From: Xenophilus aerolatus
GTDB taxonomy: Bacteria; Pseudomonadota; Gammaproteobacteria; Burkholderiales; Burkholderiaceae_C
Length of the DNA: 64,000 nt
Direction: 5' to 3'
Assembly: GCA_029968055.1 (NCBI GenBank)
Contig: JASCNX010000008.1
Span: forward strand, 62,001-126,000
Shown here: one piece after another, positions 44,053 through 52,053 of the stretch
How the letters are laid out: each line of letters starts with the position of its first letter
Numbering within the stretch: the stretch's first letter is position 1
Made by a program: the position numbers and the translations under genes
Notes under the pieces: model-generated
Seen by the model: only the letters and a program-made list of their open reading frames with translations
Databases searched by the model: none
What the model was told of the DNA's origin: nothing

Positions 44053-44948
44053 GCGTCCATTGTGGTGTCTGCCTGCGCGTGCAGCAGCCGCGCCACCTCG
44101 GCGCTGGCGGCGGCGCCCTTCAGGGCCGATGCCCACAGGGTCGCGGCGAGCGTCTCGTGCAGGCGCAGGACCTCCTCGTCCTCGCTGATCATCGCCACGC
44201 CGTAGTGCAGGTTGGTCGGCTCGACGATGCGAAAGGGGCTCGTCGCCAGCACGCGGCGCCCGTGCGGCAGCTGAAGCAGCTGGAAGCCGCTGGTCGGCAG
44301 CGGCTGGGTGGTCAGCACGATCTGCACGCCCATCGGCGGCGAGGCGATCAGGCCGGCCAGGCGTTGCACCTCGCGCCGCGCCGCGAGCCGCCGGGTGGCG
44401 CGGTCGGCCGCCGGCAGCAAGGGATGCCCGCCCAGGCCATGCGTGAGGTAGCGCTCGATGTCCGCCACCGGCACGATGTTGACGAGCGCCGGCCGGTTGC
44501 GCGCAAAGGCGGCCTTGCGCTTGGCCAGCAGGTGCATCAGGCGGTCGGCCTCGGCCGGGCTCAGGGCGGTCTGGTCGCTGCGCCGCTCGACCAGGCGCTC
44601 GGCCAGTGCGGTGTCGTAGGCGTCGGAGCTCAGCACGTACGCCTGCGGCCCGAACACCACGGTCATCTGCGTGGCCTCGGCCTCCAGCCGCTGCTGGCGG
44701 TCGAAGAACAGCATGCCGTGGGTGATGTACTCGTTGCCCAGGCCGAGCAGCGCGCCGGTCGAGGTCTCGTACAGCCGGGCCAGCCTTTCCAGCACCTCGA
44801 GCTTGACCACGTCGCCCGATTCGTAGCGGTAGAGCAGGGCGCGCGAGATGCCCGCCGCGCGCGCCACCTGCTCGGTGCTCAGGCGGGCGTTCTGGCGCCG
44901 GCTGCGCAGGCGCTCCCCGATGTGGGCGTAGTGGTGGGTGGTGGCCAT
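44049..44948 (-). CDS. XRE-type helix-turn-helix regulator with effector domain
   Basis: A 299-residue regulator with an N-terminal Cro/CI-type HTH (about residues 8-65: IGERLRSRRQNARLSTEQVARAAGISRALLYRYESG). A C-terminal region of about 220 residues of unrecognised fold follows, too long for a simple XRE protein, so it probably senses a ligand. It is coupled by ATGA overlap to a LysR gene, an unusual pairing. Its start (44948) faces the catabolic operon across 105 bases. Confidence 0.85.
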   Translation of the reverse strand: MATTHHYAHIGERLRSRRQNARLSTEQVARAAGISRALLYRYESGDVVKLEVLERLARLYETSTGALLGLGNEYITHGMLFFDRQQRLEAEATQMTVVFGPQAYVLSSDAYDTALAERLVERRSDQTALSPAEADRLMHLLAKRKAAFARNRPALVNIVPVADIERYLTHGLGGHPLLPAADRATRRLAARREVQRLAGLIASPPMGVQIVLTTQPLPTSGFQLLQLPHGRRVLATSPFRIVEPTNLHYGVAMISEDEEVLRLHETLAATLWASALKGAAASAEVARLLHAQADTTMDA

Positions 44949-45053
44949 GGGGCTGCCGTCTCGTTAATGAGTCAGTTCGCGAAATTGCACGTTGTGACGC
45001 CGGTCGGGCCGGCCTACGCTGACCCGGCCATCGCAACAGGTCACGCAACGAAC
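44949..45053. promoter_or_regulatory. Divergent control region of the block C operon
   Basis: These 105 bases separate the XRE regulator (leftward) from the alpha/beta hydrolase (rightward). They contain a locally AT-richer stretch (about 44960-44993, with TTCGCGAA at 44977-44984, a perfect palindrome) that could be operator and promoter. No clear -35/-10 pair was found by eye. Confidence 0.4.
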
Positions 45054-45821
45054 ATGCCCACCATCTCCGTCGACGGGATGCCCGTCCACTACATCGAGTC
45101 CGGCCGCGGCGAGCGCGCCATCGTCTTCCTGCACGGGGGCTTCGGCAGCTCCTCGGAGCTCTGGGAACGCACGCTGCAGGCGCTGCCGCCCGGCTGGCGC
45201 GGCTACGCCATCGACAACTTCCTGCGCTCGGCCGCGCCGCCCGACGGCTACAGCGTGCAGTCGCTGGCCCGGCGCGTGCGCGGCTTCGTCGATGCGCTGG
45301 ACCTCCACAGGCCGGTGATCGGCGGCCATTCGATGGGCGGCGTGGTGTGCCAGATCGCCGCGTCGAACGACCCCGGGCGCTACGGCGGCGTGGTGCTGGT
45401 GTGCACCGGCGCGGTGATGACCAACCACACCCTGGGCCGCGTGCTGCTGCAGGACCTGCGCGACAAGGGCCACGCCAGCCTGCGCGAGATCAGCACCCAC
45501 TGGTTCCGCGCGCTGCCCGAAGGCTTCTTCGAGGGCTACGTGGCACGCGCCGAAACGGCGCCGCTGGGCGCCATGATCGACGTCCAGCAGAGCCTGCTCG
45601 ACACCGACTGCCGGCCGCTGCTGCCGAAGATCGCGGCGCCGACGCTGGTGGTGTTCGGCGCGCACGACGCGGGCCGCACCATCGATCACGCCAACACGCT
45701 GCTGGCCGGCATCCCGGACAGCCGCCTGGCCCGCATGCCCGACAGCGGGCACACGCCGATGGTCGAGACGCCCGCGGCCTTCGATGCCGCACTGCACGCC
45801 TTCCTGCTCGAAACCCGATGA
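45054..45821 (+). CDS. Alpha/beta-fold hydrolase
   Basis: A 255-residue cytoplasmic hydrolase. The nucleophile elbow is G-H-S93-M-G-G; the oxyanion HGG is at residues 27-29; the acid is probably in LVVFGAHDAGRTID and the His in MPDSGHTPMVE. Such enzymes cleave esters, amides or C-C bonds. As first gene of the catabolic operon with ring-opening hydrolases, it may work on an entry or late intermediate. The ATG at 45054 (MPTISVDGMPVHYIE) is preferred; upstream codons have no conserved content. Confidence 0.85.
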   Translation: MPTISVDGMPVHYIESGRGERAIVFLHGGFGSSSELWERTLQALPPGWRGYAIDNFLRSAAPPDGYSVQSLARRVRGFVDALDLHRPVIGGHSMGGVVCQIAASNDPGRYGGVVLVCTGAVMTNHTLGRVLLQDLRDKGHASLREISTHWFRALPEGFFEGYVARAETAPLGAMIDVQQSLLDTDCRPLLPKIAAPTLVVFGAHDAGRTIDHANTLLAGIPDSRLARMPDSGHTPMVETPAAFDAALHAFLLETR

Positions 45822-45832
45822 GGACCCCCACC

Positions 45833-46615
45833 ATGCTCCGACGCTCCATCCTTGCCCTGGCCATGGCGGCCTGCGGCTCCCTGCTCGCGATGCCGGCCGC
45901 GCAGGCCGACACGCTCGACGACGTGCAGAAGGCCGGCGTGCTGCGCGTCGCCATCACGCTCGACTACCCGCCCTTCGGTTCGGTCGACGCCAGCATGAGT
46001 CCGCAGGGCTACGACGTGGAGTTCGCCAACCTGATGGCCGCCGCGCTGGGCGTCAAGGCCGAGCTGGTGCGGGTGACGGCGCAGTCCAAGATCCCGACCA
46101 TGGCCACGCGCAAGGCCGACCTGCTGCTCAACATCGGCCGCAACGAGGAGCGCGCCAAGGTGGTGGACTTCACGCAGCCTTACGCGCCTTACTACATCGG
46201 CGTGTTCGGCCCGGTCGACCAGACCGCCACGGGCGTGTCCGACCTGGCCGGCAAGAAGATCGCGGTGACGCGCGGCACGCTCGAGGACCAGCTGCTCACC
46301 AGGATGGCGCCGCCGGAGGCCGCCATCCAGCGCTACGAGGACCACAGCAACACCATCAGCTCGTTCCTGAGCGGGCAGAGCGACCTGATGTCGGTCGGCA
46401 ACATCGTGGCCGCCGCCATCATGGAGAAGAACCCGCCGCGCAAGCCGGAGCAGAAGTTCCTGCTGATGAACTCGCCCGTGTGCGCGGCCGTCACCAAGGG
46501 CGAGCAGCGCCTGCTCGATCGGATCAACGCCGCCATCGCCGAGATCAAGGGCAACGGCCGCCTCGCCGGCATGGCCACGCGCTGGCTCAAGCAGCCGCTG
46601 CCGGCCAACCTCTGA
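45833..46615 (+). CDS. Amino-acid-type ABC substrate-binding protein (SBP_bac_3)
   Basis: A 260-residue periplasmic protein with a signal peptide ending AMPAAQADT and the family-3 pattern: VLRVAITLDYPPFGSVD, GYDVEFANLMAAAL, LLLNIGRNEERAKVVDFTQPY and the C-terminal AIAEIKGNGRLAGMATRWL. No polar amino-acid permease or ATPase is nearby, so it either shares the block C importer or works with a distant partner. An AGGAC ribosome site favours the ATG at 45833; an ATG at 45818 overlapping the hydrolase stop is possible. Two hairpins follow the stop. Confidence 0.87.
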   Translation: MLRRSILALAMAACGSLLAMPAAQADTLDDVQKAGVLRVAITLDYPPFGSVDASMSPQGYDVEFANLMAAALGVKAELVRVTAQSKIPTMATRKADLLLNIGRNEERAKVVDFTQPYAPYYIGVFGPVDQTATGVSDLAGKKIAVTRGTLEDQLLTRMAPPEAAIQRYEDHSNTISSFLSGQSDLMSVGNIVAAAIMEKNPPRKPEQKFLLMNSPVCAAVTKGEQRLLDRINAAIAEIKGNGRLAGMATRWLKQPLPANL

Positions 46616-46629
46616 CGCGGCCGCGAAGT

Positions 46630-46668
46630 GTTGCCGTTACGGCAACGCCGCTAGCGCGATAAAGCGGC
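46630..46668 (+). other. Two consecutive intergenic hairpins after the binding-protein gene
   Basis: GTTGCCG-TTA-CGGCAAC (46630-46646) is a perfect 7-base stem; GCCGCT...AGCGGC (46647-46668) follows directly. There is no T-run, so not a classical terminator. Such stems after a binding-protein gene often protect the upstream mRNA and reduce read-through, or the first palindrome may be an operator (inference). Confidence 0.5.
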
Positions 46669-46711
46669 AAAGAAGAGCGCTCGGTGGCACGTCGGCTGCG
46701 TGTGTGCCGGC

Positions 46712-47569
46712 ATGACCGCCTCCAGACGCTCCCCGCGCCCCAGCATGGCGCAGACGCCGCCCGATACCGCCGCATCGTTCGGCCCGGCGGTGCACAACGC
46801 CTGGCGCCTGCAGGCCGACGGCCAGCGCGTGAGCTTCGTGCGCCGGGCCCGCAGGCCGCGGCCCCTGCTGCTGGCCGACGCGACGCCGCAGGCGGTCGAG
46901 ATCGACCTGGCGCGCAGCGCGCTGATCGTGGTCGACATGCAGAACGACTTCTGCCATCCCGAGGGCTGGTTCGGGCAGAAGGGCCTGGGCACCCGGGCCG
47001 CGCGCCGGCCGATCCCGGTGCTGCAGAAGCTGCTGCCGGCGTGGCGCGAGGCCGGCGGTTCGGTGGTCTGGCTCAACTGGGGCATCCGCGGCGACCGGCG
47101 CAACCTCTCGCCGACGGTGCAGTTCAAGGGCAAGCGCACGGCCGGGGCCGTGGGCTATGGCGAGCACTCGCCGATCGACCACGGCCCGTCGCTGGTGCAG
47201 GGCAGCTGGGGCGCGGCCGTGGTCGACGAGCTCGCCGTGGCGCCCACCGACATCACGGTGCACAAGCACCGCCTGAGCGGCTTCTGGGACAACGAACTCG
47301 ACACCCTGCTGCGCCAGCAGGGCGTCACCACCCTGCTGTTCGCGGGCATCAACACCGACCGCTGCGTGTTCTCCACGCTGCAGGACGCCAACTTCCTCGG
47401 CTACGACTGCGTGCTGCTGCAGGACGCCTGCGCCACGCCTTCGCCCGCCTACGTCACGAAGGGCGTGCTCTACATCGTGCAGCTGCTGCACGGCTTCGTC
47501 GCCACCGCCGCGGGACTGCTTTCCTCGCTCACCCCTTCATCCACCGCTTCCAGAACCCAGGAGTCCTGA
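46712..47569 (+). CDS. Cysteine hydrolase (isochorismatase family), divergent third member
   Basis: A 285-residue enzyme with the isochorismatase-like triad: Asp in LIVVDMQNDFCHPEG, Lys in ITVHKHRLSGFWDNE, Cys in GINTDRCVFSTLQDANFLGYD. It is longer than the two copies at 37414 and 39762, with an extra N-terminal 60 residues and a WGIRGDRRNLSPTVQFKG segment, placing it in a different subgroup (ureidoacrylate/N-carbamoyl amide hydrolases are possible). Possible starts are 46712 and 46745, neither with a clear ribosome site. Located 3 bases before a binding-protein gene in block C. Confidence 0.83.
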   Translation: MTASRRSPRPSMAQTPPDTAASFGPAVHNAWRLQADGQRVSFVRRARRPRPLLLADATPQAVEIDLARSALIVVDMQNDFCHPEGWFGQKGLGTRAARRPIPVLQKLLPAWREAGGSVVWLNWGIRGDRRNLSPTVQFKGKRTAGAVGYGEHSPIDHGPSLVQGSWGAAVVDELAVAPTDITVHKHRLSGFWDNELDTLLRQQGVTTLLFAGINTDRCVFSTLQDANFLGYDCVLLQDACATPSPAYVTKGVLYIVQLLHGFVATAAGLLSSLTPSSTASRTQES

Positions 47570-47572
47570 CCC

Positions 47573-48595
47573 ATGAAATCCCTGCTCGCCGCCTGCGGCC
47601 TCGCGCTGGCCGTCGTCGCCGCACCTGCCGCCGCGCAAACGCCCATCAAGATGGTGCTGAACTGGAAGTACGAAGGCGCGCAAGCCTGGTTCTTCCTCGC
47701 CCAGGACAAGGGCTACTTCAAGGAAGAGGGCCTGGACGTCACCATCGACCAGGGCGAAGGCTCGGCCGCGTCGATCCCCAAGGTGGCGGCCGGTGCCTAC
47801 CAGGCCGGCTTCGGCGACATCAATGCGCTGGTCGACCTGGCCTCGCGGCGGCCGGCCGACGCGCCGGTGGCCGTGTACATGCTCTACAACACGCCGCCGT
47901 TCACGCTGGTGGTCAAGAGCGACAGCCCGATCCGCACGCCCAAGGACCTCGAGGGCAAGACCATCGGCGGCCCGGCCAACGACGGCGCCCTGAAGCTGTT
48001 CCCGGCCTTCGCGAAGCTCGCCAAGGTCGACGCCGGCAAGGTCACCATCACCAACATGGCGCCGAACCTGCGCGAGCAGATGCTCATGCGCGGGCAGATC
48101 GACGCGGGCTTCGGCTACGTCACCACCGTGAGCTTCAGCGCCAAGGGCATGGGACTCGATCCGGCCAAGGACCTGCGCTTCATCCGCTACGGCGACTACG
48201 GCATGGACCTCTATGCCAACACCGTGTTCTTCGCCAGGAGCTTCGTCAAGGAGAACCCGAAGGCCGTGGCCGGCTTCGTGAAGGCGCTGAACCGCGCGGT
48301 GAAGGAGGTCATCGCCAACCCCGACGCCGGTGTCGACTTCGCGATCAAGCGCGAGCCGCTGCTCAAACGCGAGGTCGAGAAGGAGAAGCTGCTCGCCACG
48401 CTCAAGAACGACATGAGCCACCCCGAGATCGCGCGCATCGGCCTGGGCGACGTGGACGACGCACGCCTGGCCAAGGACATCGCGATCGTGGTGGAGGCCA
48501 ACGCGCTGCCCCGCACGCCGGCCGTGGGCGAGATCTTCGACCGCAGCTTCCTGCCGGCGCGCGCCGACCGGCCCGCCAGCACCACCTCCAACTGA
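47573..48595 (+). CDS. ABC substrate-binding protein (NMT1-like), block C copy 1
   Basis: A 340-residue periplasmic protein with a signal peptide ending APAAAQT. The mature start is PIKMVLNWKYEGAQAWFFLAQ, then GYFKEEGLDVTIDQGEGSAA and GAYQAGFGDINALVD, typical of NMT1/THI5-like pyrimidine-precursor or N-compound binders. It is strongly similar throughout to the protein at 54052-55113 (IDQGxGSAA, AGAYQAGFGD, VYMLYN, IRTPKDL, RYGDYG/HYGDYG). The two paralogs bracket the permease/ATPase pair and the ring-cleaving enzymes, implying two ligands for one importer. Confidence 0.9.
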   Translation: MKSLLAACGLALAVVAAPAAAQTPIKMVLNWKYEGAQAWFFLAQDKGYFKEEGLDVTIDQGEGSAASIPKVAAGAYQAGFGDINALVDLASRRPADAPVAVYMLYNTPPFTLVVKSDSPIRTPKDLEGKTIGGPANDGALKLFPAFAKLAKVDAGKVTITNMAPNLREQMLMRGQIDAGFGYVTTVSFSAKGMGLDPAKDLRFIRYGDYGMDLYANTVFFARSFVKENPKAVAGFVKALNRAVKEVIANPDAGVDFAIKREPLLKREVEKEKLLATLKNDMSHPEIARIGLGDVDDARLAKDIAIVVEANALPRTPAVGEIFDRSFLPARADRPASTTSN

Positions 48596-48616
48596 CAGGA
48601 CGACCGAGGCATCGAC

Positions 48617-49408
48617 ATGGATCTGCAACTCAAGGACAAGGTGACCCTGATCACCGGCCCCGCCAAGGGCATGGGCGCCGCCATCACGCTGGCCTTCGCG
48701 CGCGAAGGCGCCAGGCTGGTGCTGGCGGGGCGCGACACCGCCGCGATCGAACCGGTGGCCGCCGCGGCGCGCGCGCTGGATGTGGAGGCGATCGTGGTGC
48801 CTTGCGACCTCACGGTGGCCGCGCAGACCGAGGCACTGGCGGCCCGGGCCATCGAGGCCTTCGGCCAGGTCGACGTGCTCGTCAACGTCGCCGGCGGCTC
48901 GGGCCCGATCGGCAAGACGGGCTGGGAGACCACGGCCGAGGAGTTCGACGAGATCGTGCAGCTCAACATGACTGGCTGCTTCAACACCATCCATGCGGTG
49001 CTGCCCGCGATGATCGCGCGGCGCAGCGGCAAGATCGTCAACGTCGGCGGCACCTTCGGGCTGCGCGGCCGGGCCGGGCGCCTGGCCTATTCGGCTTCCA
49101 AGTGGGGCCTGCGCGGCATCACGAAGAGCTTCGCGCTCGAGGCCGGGCCGTACAACATCAACGTCAACAACGTCGCGCCCGGCATGGTCGACGGCCCGCG
49201 CTTTCGCGAGAAGGTGTGCGCCAACATGGCCGAGAAGCTCGGCATCACGCTCGAGGAAGCGATGACGCGCCACGCCGCCGACTACGCGCTCAAGCGCGTG
49301 TCGACCGACGCCGACATCGCCAACGCCTGCCTCTTCATGGCGAGCGAGGTGTCCAGGCAGATCACCGGCGTCGACCTGCCCGTCGACGGCGGCTGGGCCG
49401 CCCTCTGA
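48617..49408 (+). CDS. Short-chain dehydrogenase/reductase
   Basis: A 263-residue SDR. The cofactor motif is TGPAKGMGAAITLAF, the NAG-like strand is VNVAGGSG and the catalytic Tyr-Lys is in YSASKWGLRGITKS; a substrate-loop region (DGPRFREKVCANMAEKLGI) follows. The residue after the second strand (GRD) suggests some NADP preference, not certain. As a member of the block C operon it probably oxidises or reduces an alcohol/keto group on the pathway compound. Confidence 0.9.
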   Translation: MDLQLKDKVTLITGPAKGMGAAITLAFAREGARLVLAGRDTAAIEPVAAAARALDVEAIVVPCDLTVAAQTEALAARAIEAFGQVDVLVNVAGGSGPIGKTGWETTAEEFDEIVQLNMTGCFNTIHAVLPAMIARRSGKIVNVGGTFGLRGRAGRLAYSASKWGLRGITKSFALEAGPYNINVNNVAPGMVDGPRFREKVCANMAEKLGITLEEAMTRHAADYALKRVSTDADIANACLFMASEVSRQITGVDLPVDGGWAAL

Positions 49409-49428
49409 CCCGCAACGAAGGAATCCCC

Positions 49429-50901
49429 ATGAGCAAGGACGTCGACCTCGTCATCCGCGGCGCACAGGTGGTGTCGCCCGATCGCATCATCGAAGCCTCG
49501 GTCGCCATTGCGGGCGAGCACATCGTCGCGGTGGGCCACGACGACACCATGCCGCCGGCGCGCAACGAGATGCGCGCCGATGGCCTGTACCTGCTGCCCG
49601 GCGCGATCGACAGCCACGTGCACTTCCGCGACCCGGGCTATCCGAACAAGGAGACGTGGAAGACGGGCTCGGCCGCGGCCGCGCTCGGCGGCGTGACCAC
49701 CGTGTTCGAGATGCCGAACACGAATCCGCCCACCGGCACCGTGGAGGCGCTGAAGATCAAGCTCAAGGCGGCCGAATCCTCGTACTGCGACTTCGGCATC
49801 CACGGGCTGCTCGGCGACGACAGCATCGACAGGCTCGAGGAGCTGCTCGACGCGGGCGTGACGAGCTTCAAGGCCTTCGTGGGCAACACCTTCGGCAACC
49901 TGCCGGCGCCGACCGACGGCGCGCTGCTCGAAGGCTTCGAGATCCTCGCGCCGCGGGGCATCCGCACGGTGGTGCATGCCGAGAACTCGTCGATCCTGTT
50001 CCGCCGGCAGAAGAAGATGCAGGAGGCCGGCCGCATCGACGCCATGGCCCACCTGGCGGCGCGGCCCGCCGTGGCCGAGATCGAGGCCATCGGCCGCGTG
50101 CTGACGCTGGCCGAATGGACCGGCGCGCGGGTGCACATCGCGCACCACAGCGCGGCGGATTCGCTCTTCCTGCTGCGCGAGGCCAAGCGCCGCGGCGTGG
50201 ACGTGACGGCCGAAACCTGCCCGCAGTACCTGCTGCTCAACACCGAGCACATGCGCACGCTCGGCGGCGTGATGCGGCTGAACCCGCCCATCCGCGAGCC
50301 GCGGCACAACCAGCCGCTGTGGGACGCGCTGATGGACGGCACGCTGGACATGATCGCCACCGACCATGCGCCGCACGCCCCCGAGGAAAAGACGCGCGAG
50401 AGCATCTGGGACTGCGACTGCGGCTTTCCGGGCGTGGAGACGCAGATGCCGCTGATGCTCACCGAGGTCAACCGCGGCCGCGCCACGCTGATGGACTACG
50501 TGCGCTGGAGCGCCGTGGCGCCGGCCAAGGCCTGGGGCCTGTACGGCACCAAGGGCGTGATCGCGCCCGGCGCCCATGCCGACATCGCCATCGTCGACAT
50601 GGCGCGCCAGGGCGTGCTGTCGCAGAACAGGCTGCAGAGCATCAGCCGCATCTCGCCCTGGAACGGCCGGCCGGTGCAGGGCTATCCGCTGCACACGCTG
50701 CTGCGCGGGCGCTTCGTCATGCGCGACGGTCGGCTGGTGGAAGACGCAGTGGGCTGGGGCCGCTCGGTCAAGGCGGTGCAGAAGATGCCCACGCCCCGGC
50801 CGCGCAACACCGAGCACTACAGCCGCGCCATCCTCGAGACGCCGCCCGGCGTGCCGCCCACCGCCGTGCCGGTGGGCGAGGTGGACTGGAGCGCTTCATG
50901 A
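49429..50901 (+). CDS. Dihydroorotase/allantoinase/hydantoinase-like cyclic amidohydrolase
   Basis: A 490-residue metal-dependent hydrolase of the cyclic-amidase group. Metal ligands are visible in AIDSHVHFRDPGYPNKE (H-x-H), SFKAFVGNTFG (bridging Lys of the carboxylated site), VVHAENSS, VHIAHHSAADS and MIATDHAPHAPEEK (catalytic Asp). Substrates of relatives are five- or six-membered cyclic ureides such as dihydroorotate, allantoin and hydantoins. A C-terminal extension (from about residue 455) is Pro-rich. Its stop overlaps the AtzD-family gene, so both ring-opening enzymes are co-translated. Dihydroorotase for pyrimidine synthesis is unlikely given the context. Confidence 0.87.
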   Translation: MSKDVDLVIRGAQVVSPDRIIEASVAIAGEHIVAVGHDDTMPPARNEMRADGLYLLPGAIDSHVHFRDPGYPNKETWKTGSAAAALGGVTTVFEMPNTNPPTGTVEALKIKLKAAESSYCDFGIHGLLGDDSIDRLEELLDAGVTSFKAFVGNTFGNLPAPTDGALLEGFEILAPRGIRTVVHAENSSILFRRQKKMQEAGRIDAMAHLAARPAVAEIEAIGRVLTLAEWTGARVHIAHHSAADSLFLLREAKRRGVDVTAETCPQYLLLNTEHMRTLGGVMRLNPPIREPRHNQPLWDALMDGTLDMIATDHAPHAPEEKTRESIWDCDCGFPGVETQMPLMLTEVNRGRATLMDYVRWSAVAPAKAWGLYGTKGVIAPGAHADIAIVDMARQGVLSQNRLQSISRISPWNGRPVQGYPLHTLLRGRFVMRDGRLVEDAVGWGRSVKAVQKMPTPRPRNTEHYSRAILETPPGVPPTAVPVGEVDWSAS

Positions 50902-52025
50902 GCGCTGGCGCCCCCCAGCATGTCGATGCCCATGTGGTGCCCTGCCGCGGCCCCGGCGACCTGAGCGGCGTGCAGGCGCTGGTCGAGGCCGGCACGCTGG
51001 ATCCGCGCCACATCGTCGCCGTGATTGGCAAGACCGAGGGCAACGGCTGCGTCAACGACCACACGCGCGACTTCGCCACCCTGGCCTGGTGCCACTTCCT
51101 CGCGCCCTGGCGCGATTGCACGCCGCAGGCGGTGCATGCGCAGGTGGCACTGGTGATGTCCGGCGGCACCGAGGGGGTGCTGTCGCCGCACTTCACCGTC
51201 TTCACCCGCCGCCCGGCCTTGCCGCACGAGGTGGTCGAGGGCGAGAAGCGGCTGGTGGTCGGCATCGCCCACACGCGCGACTTCGCGCCGGAGGAGATGG
51301 GCCGCCAGGCGCAGATCGCCGCCACGGCCGAGGCGGTGCAGGCCGCCATGCGCGACGCCGGCATCGACAGCGCTGCCGACGTGCACTTCGTGCAGGTCAA
51401 GTGCCCGCTGCTCACCTCGGCCAAGGTGGACGACGCCTTGCGCCGCGGGCAGGACACCGTCACCCGCGACACCTACGAGTCGATGGGCTATTCGCGCGGC
51501 GCCTCGGCCCTGGGCGTGGGCGTGGCGCTGGGCGAGATCGACCCGGCGCGCGCCACCGATGCGGCCGTGCTGCACGACGCCACGCTGCATTCGGCACGGG
51601 CCTCCGTGTCGGCCGGCATCGAGCTGGAGGGCAATGTGGTCATCGTGCTGGGCGAGGCCACGGGCAGCGCCTCGCCGCTGCGCATCGGCCATGCGCTGAT
51701 GCGCGACGCCATCGACACGGCCGGCCTGCGCACGCTGCTGCGCGAGCACTTCGGCCTGGACCCGGAGGCCGATGCCGGCCGCATTGCGCAGCGGCTGGTC
51801 AACCTGCTGGCCAAGGCCGAGGCGAGCCCCGACGGCCGGGTGCGCGGCCTGCGCCACACCATGCTGAACGACTCGGACATCCACTCCACCCGCCACGCGC
51901 GCGCCGCCGTCGGCGCGGTGCTGGCGTCGGTGGTGGGCCGCGCCGCGCTGTACGTCTCGGGCGGTGCCGAGCATCAGGGACCGCCCGGCGGCGGCCCGGT
52001 GGCCGCGCTCGTGCGCGTGGCCTGA
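50898..52025 (+). CDS. Cyanuric acid hydrolase/barbiturase family ring-opening amidohydrolase
   Basis: A 375-residue member of the small AtzD/TrzD/barbiturase family, which opens cyanuric acid or barbituric acid rings. Family signatures are IGKTEGNGCVND, VMSGGTEGVLSPH, VQVKCPLLTSAK, ESMGYSRGASALG and YVSGGAEHQGPPGGGPVA. Three Lys-Ser pairs expected for the threefold active site are present: K45 with S88, K168 with S236 or S238, K306 with S354. The residue that discriminates cyanuric acid hydrolase from barbiturase cannot be assigned without alignment. It lies between the cyclic amidohydrolase (overlap) and an ABC importer. Confidence 0.9.
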   Translation: MSAGAPQHVDAHVVPCRGPGDLSGVQALVEAGTLDPRHIVAVIGKTEGNGCVNDHTRDFATLAWCHFLAPWRDCTPQAVHAQVALVMSGGTEGVLSPHFTVFTRRPALPHEVVEGEKRLVVGIAHTRDFAPEEMGRQAQIAATAEAVQAAMRDAGIDSAADVHFVQVKCPLLTSAKVDDALRRGQDTVTRDTYESMGYSRGASALGVGVALGEIDPARATDAAVLHDATLHSARASVSAGIELEGNVVIVLGEATGSASPLRIGHALMRDAIDTAGLRTLLREHFGLDPEADAGRIAQRLVNLLAKAEASPDGRVRGLRHTMLNDSDIHSTRHARAAVGAVLASVVGRAALYVSGGAEHQGPPGGGPVAALVRVA

Positions 52026-52053
52026 GCTTCCATTCTTTTTGCTGGAACATCCC

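Noticed and set aside
49429-50901. Calling the cyclic amidohydrolase pyrC (pyrimidine biosynthesis).
   Set aside because: It is coupled to an AtzD-family gene within an importer-containing catabolic operon and has a Pro-rich tail. Biosynthetic dihydroorotase would not be expected there, so a neutral name is used.
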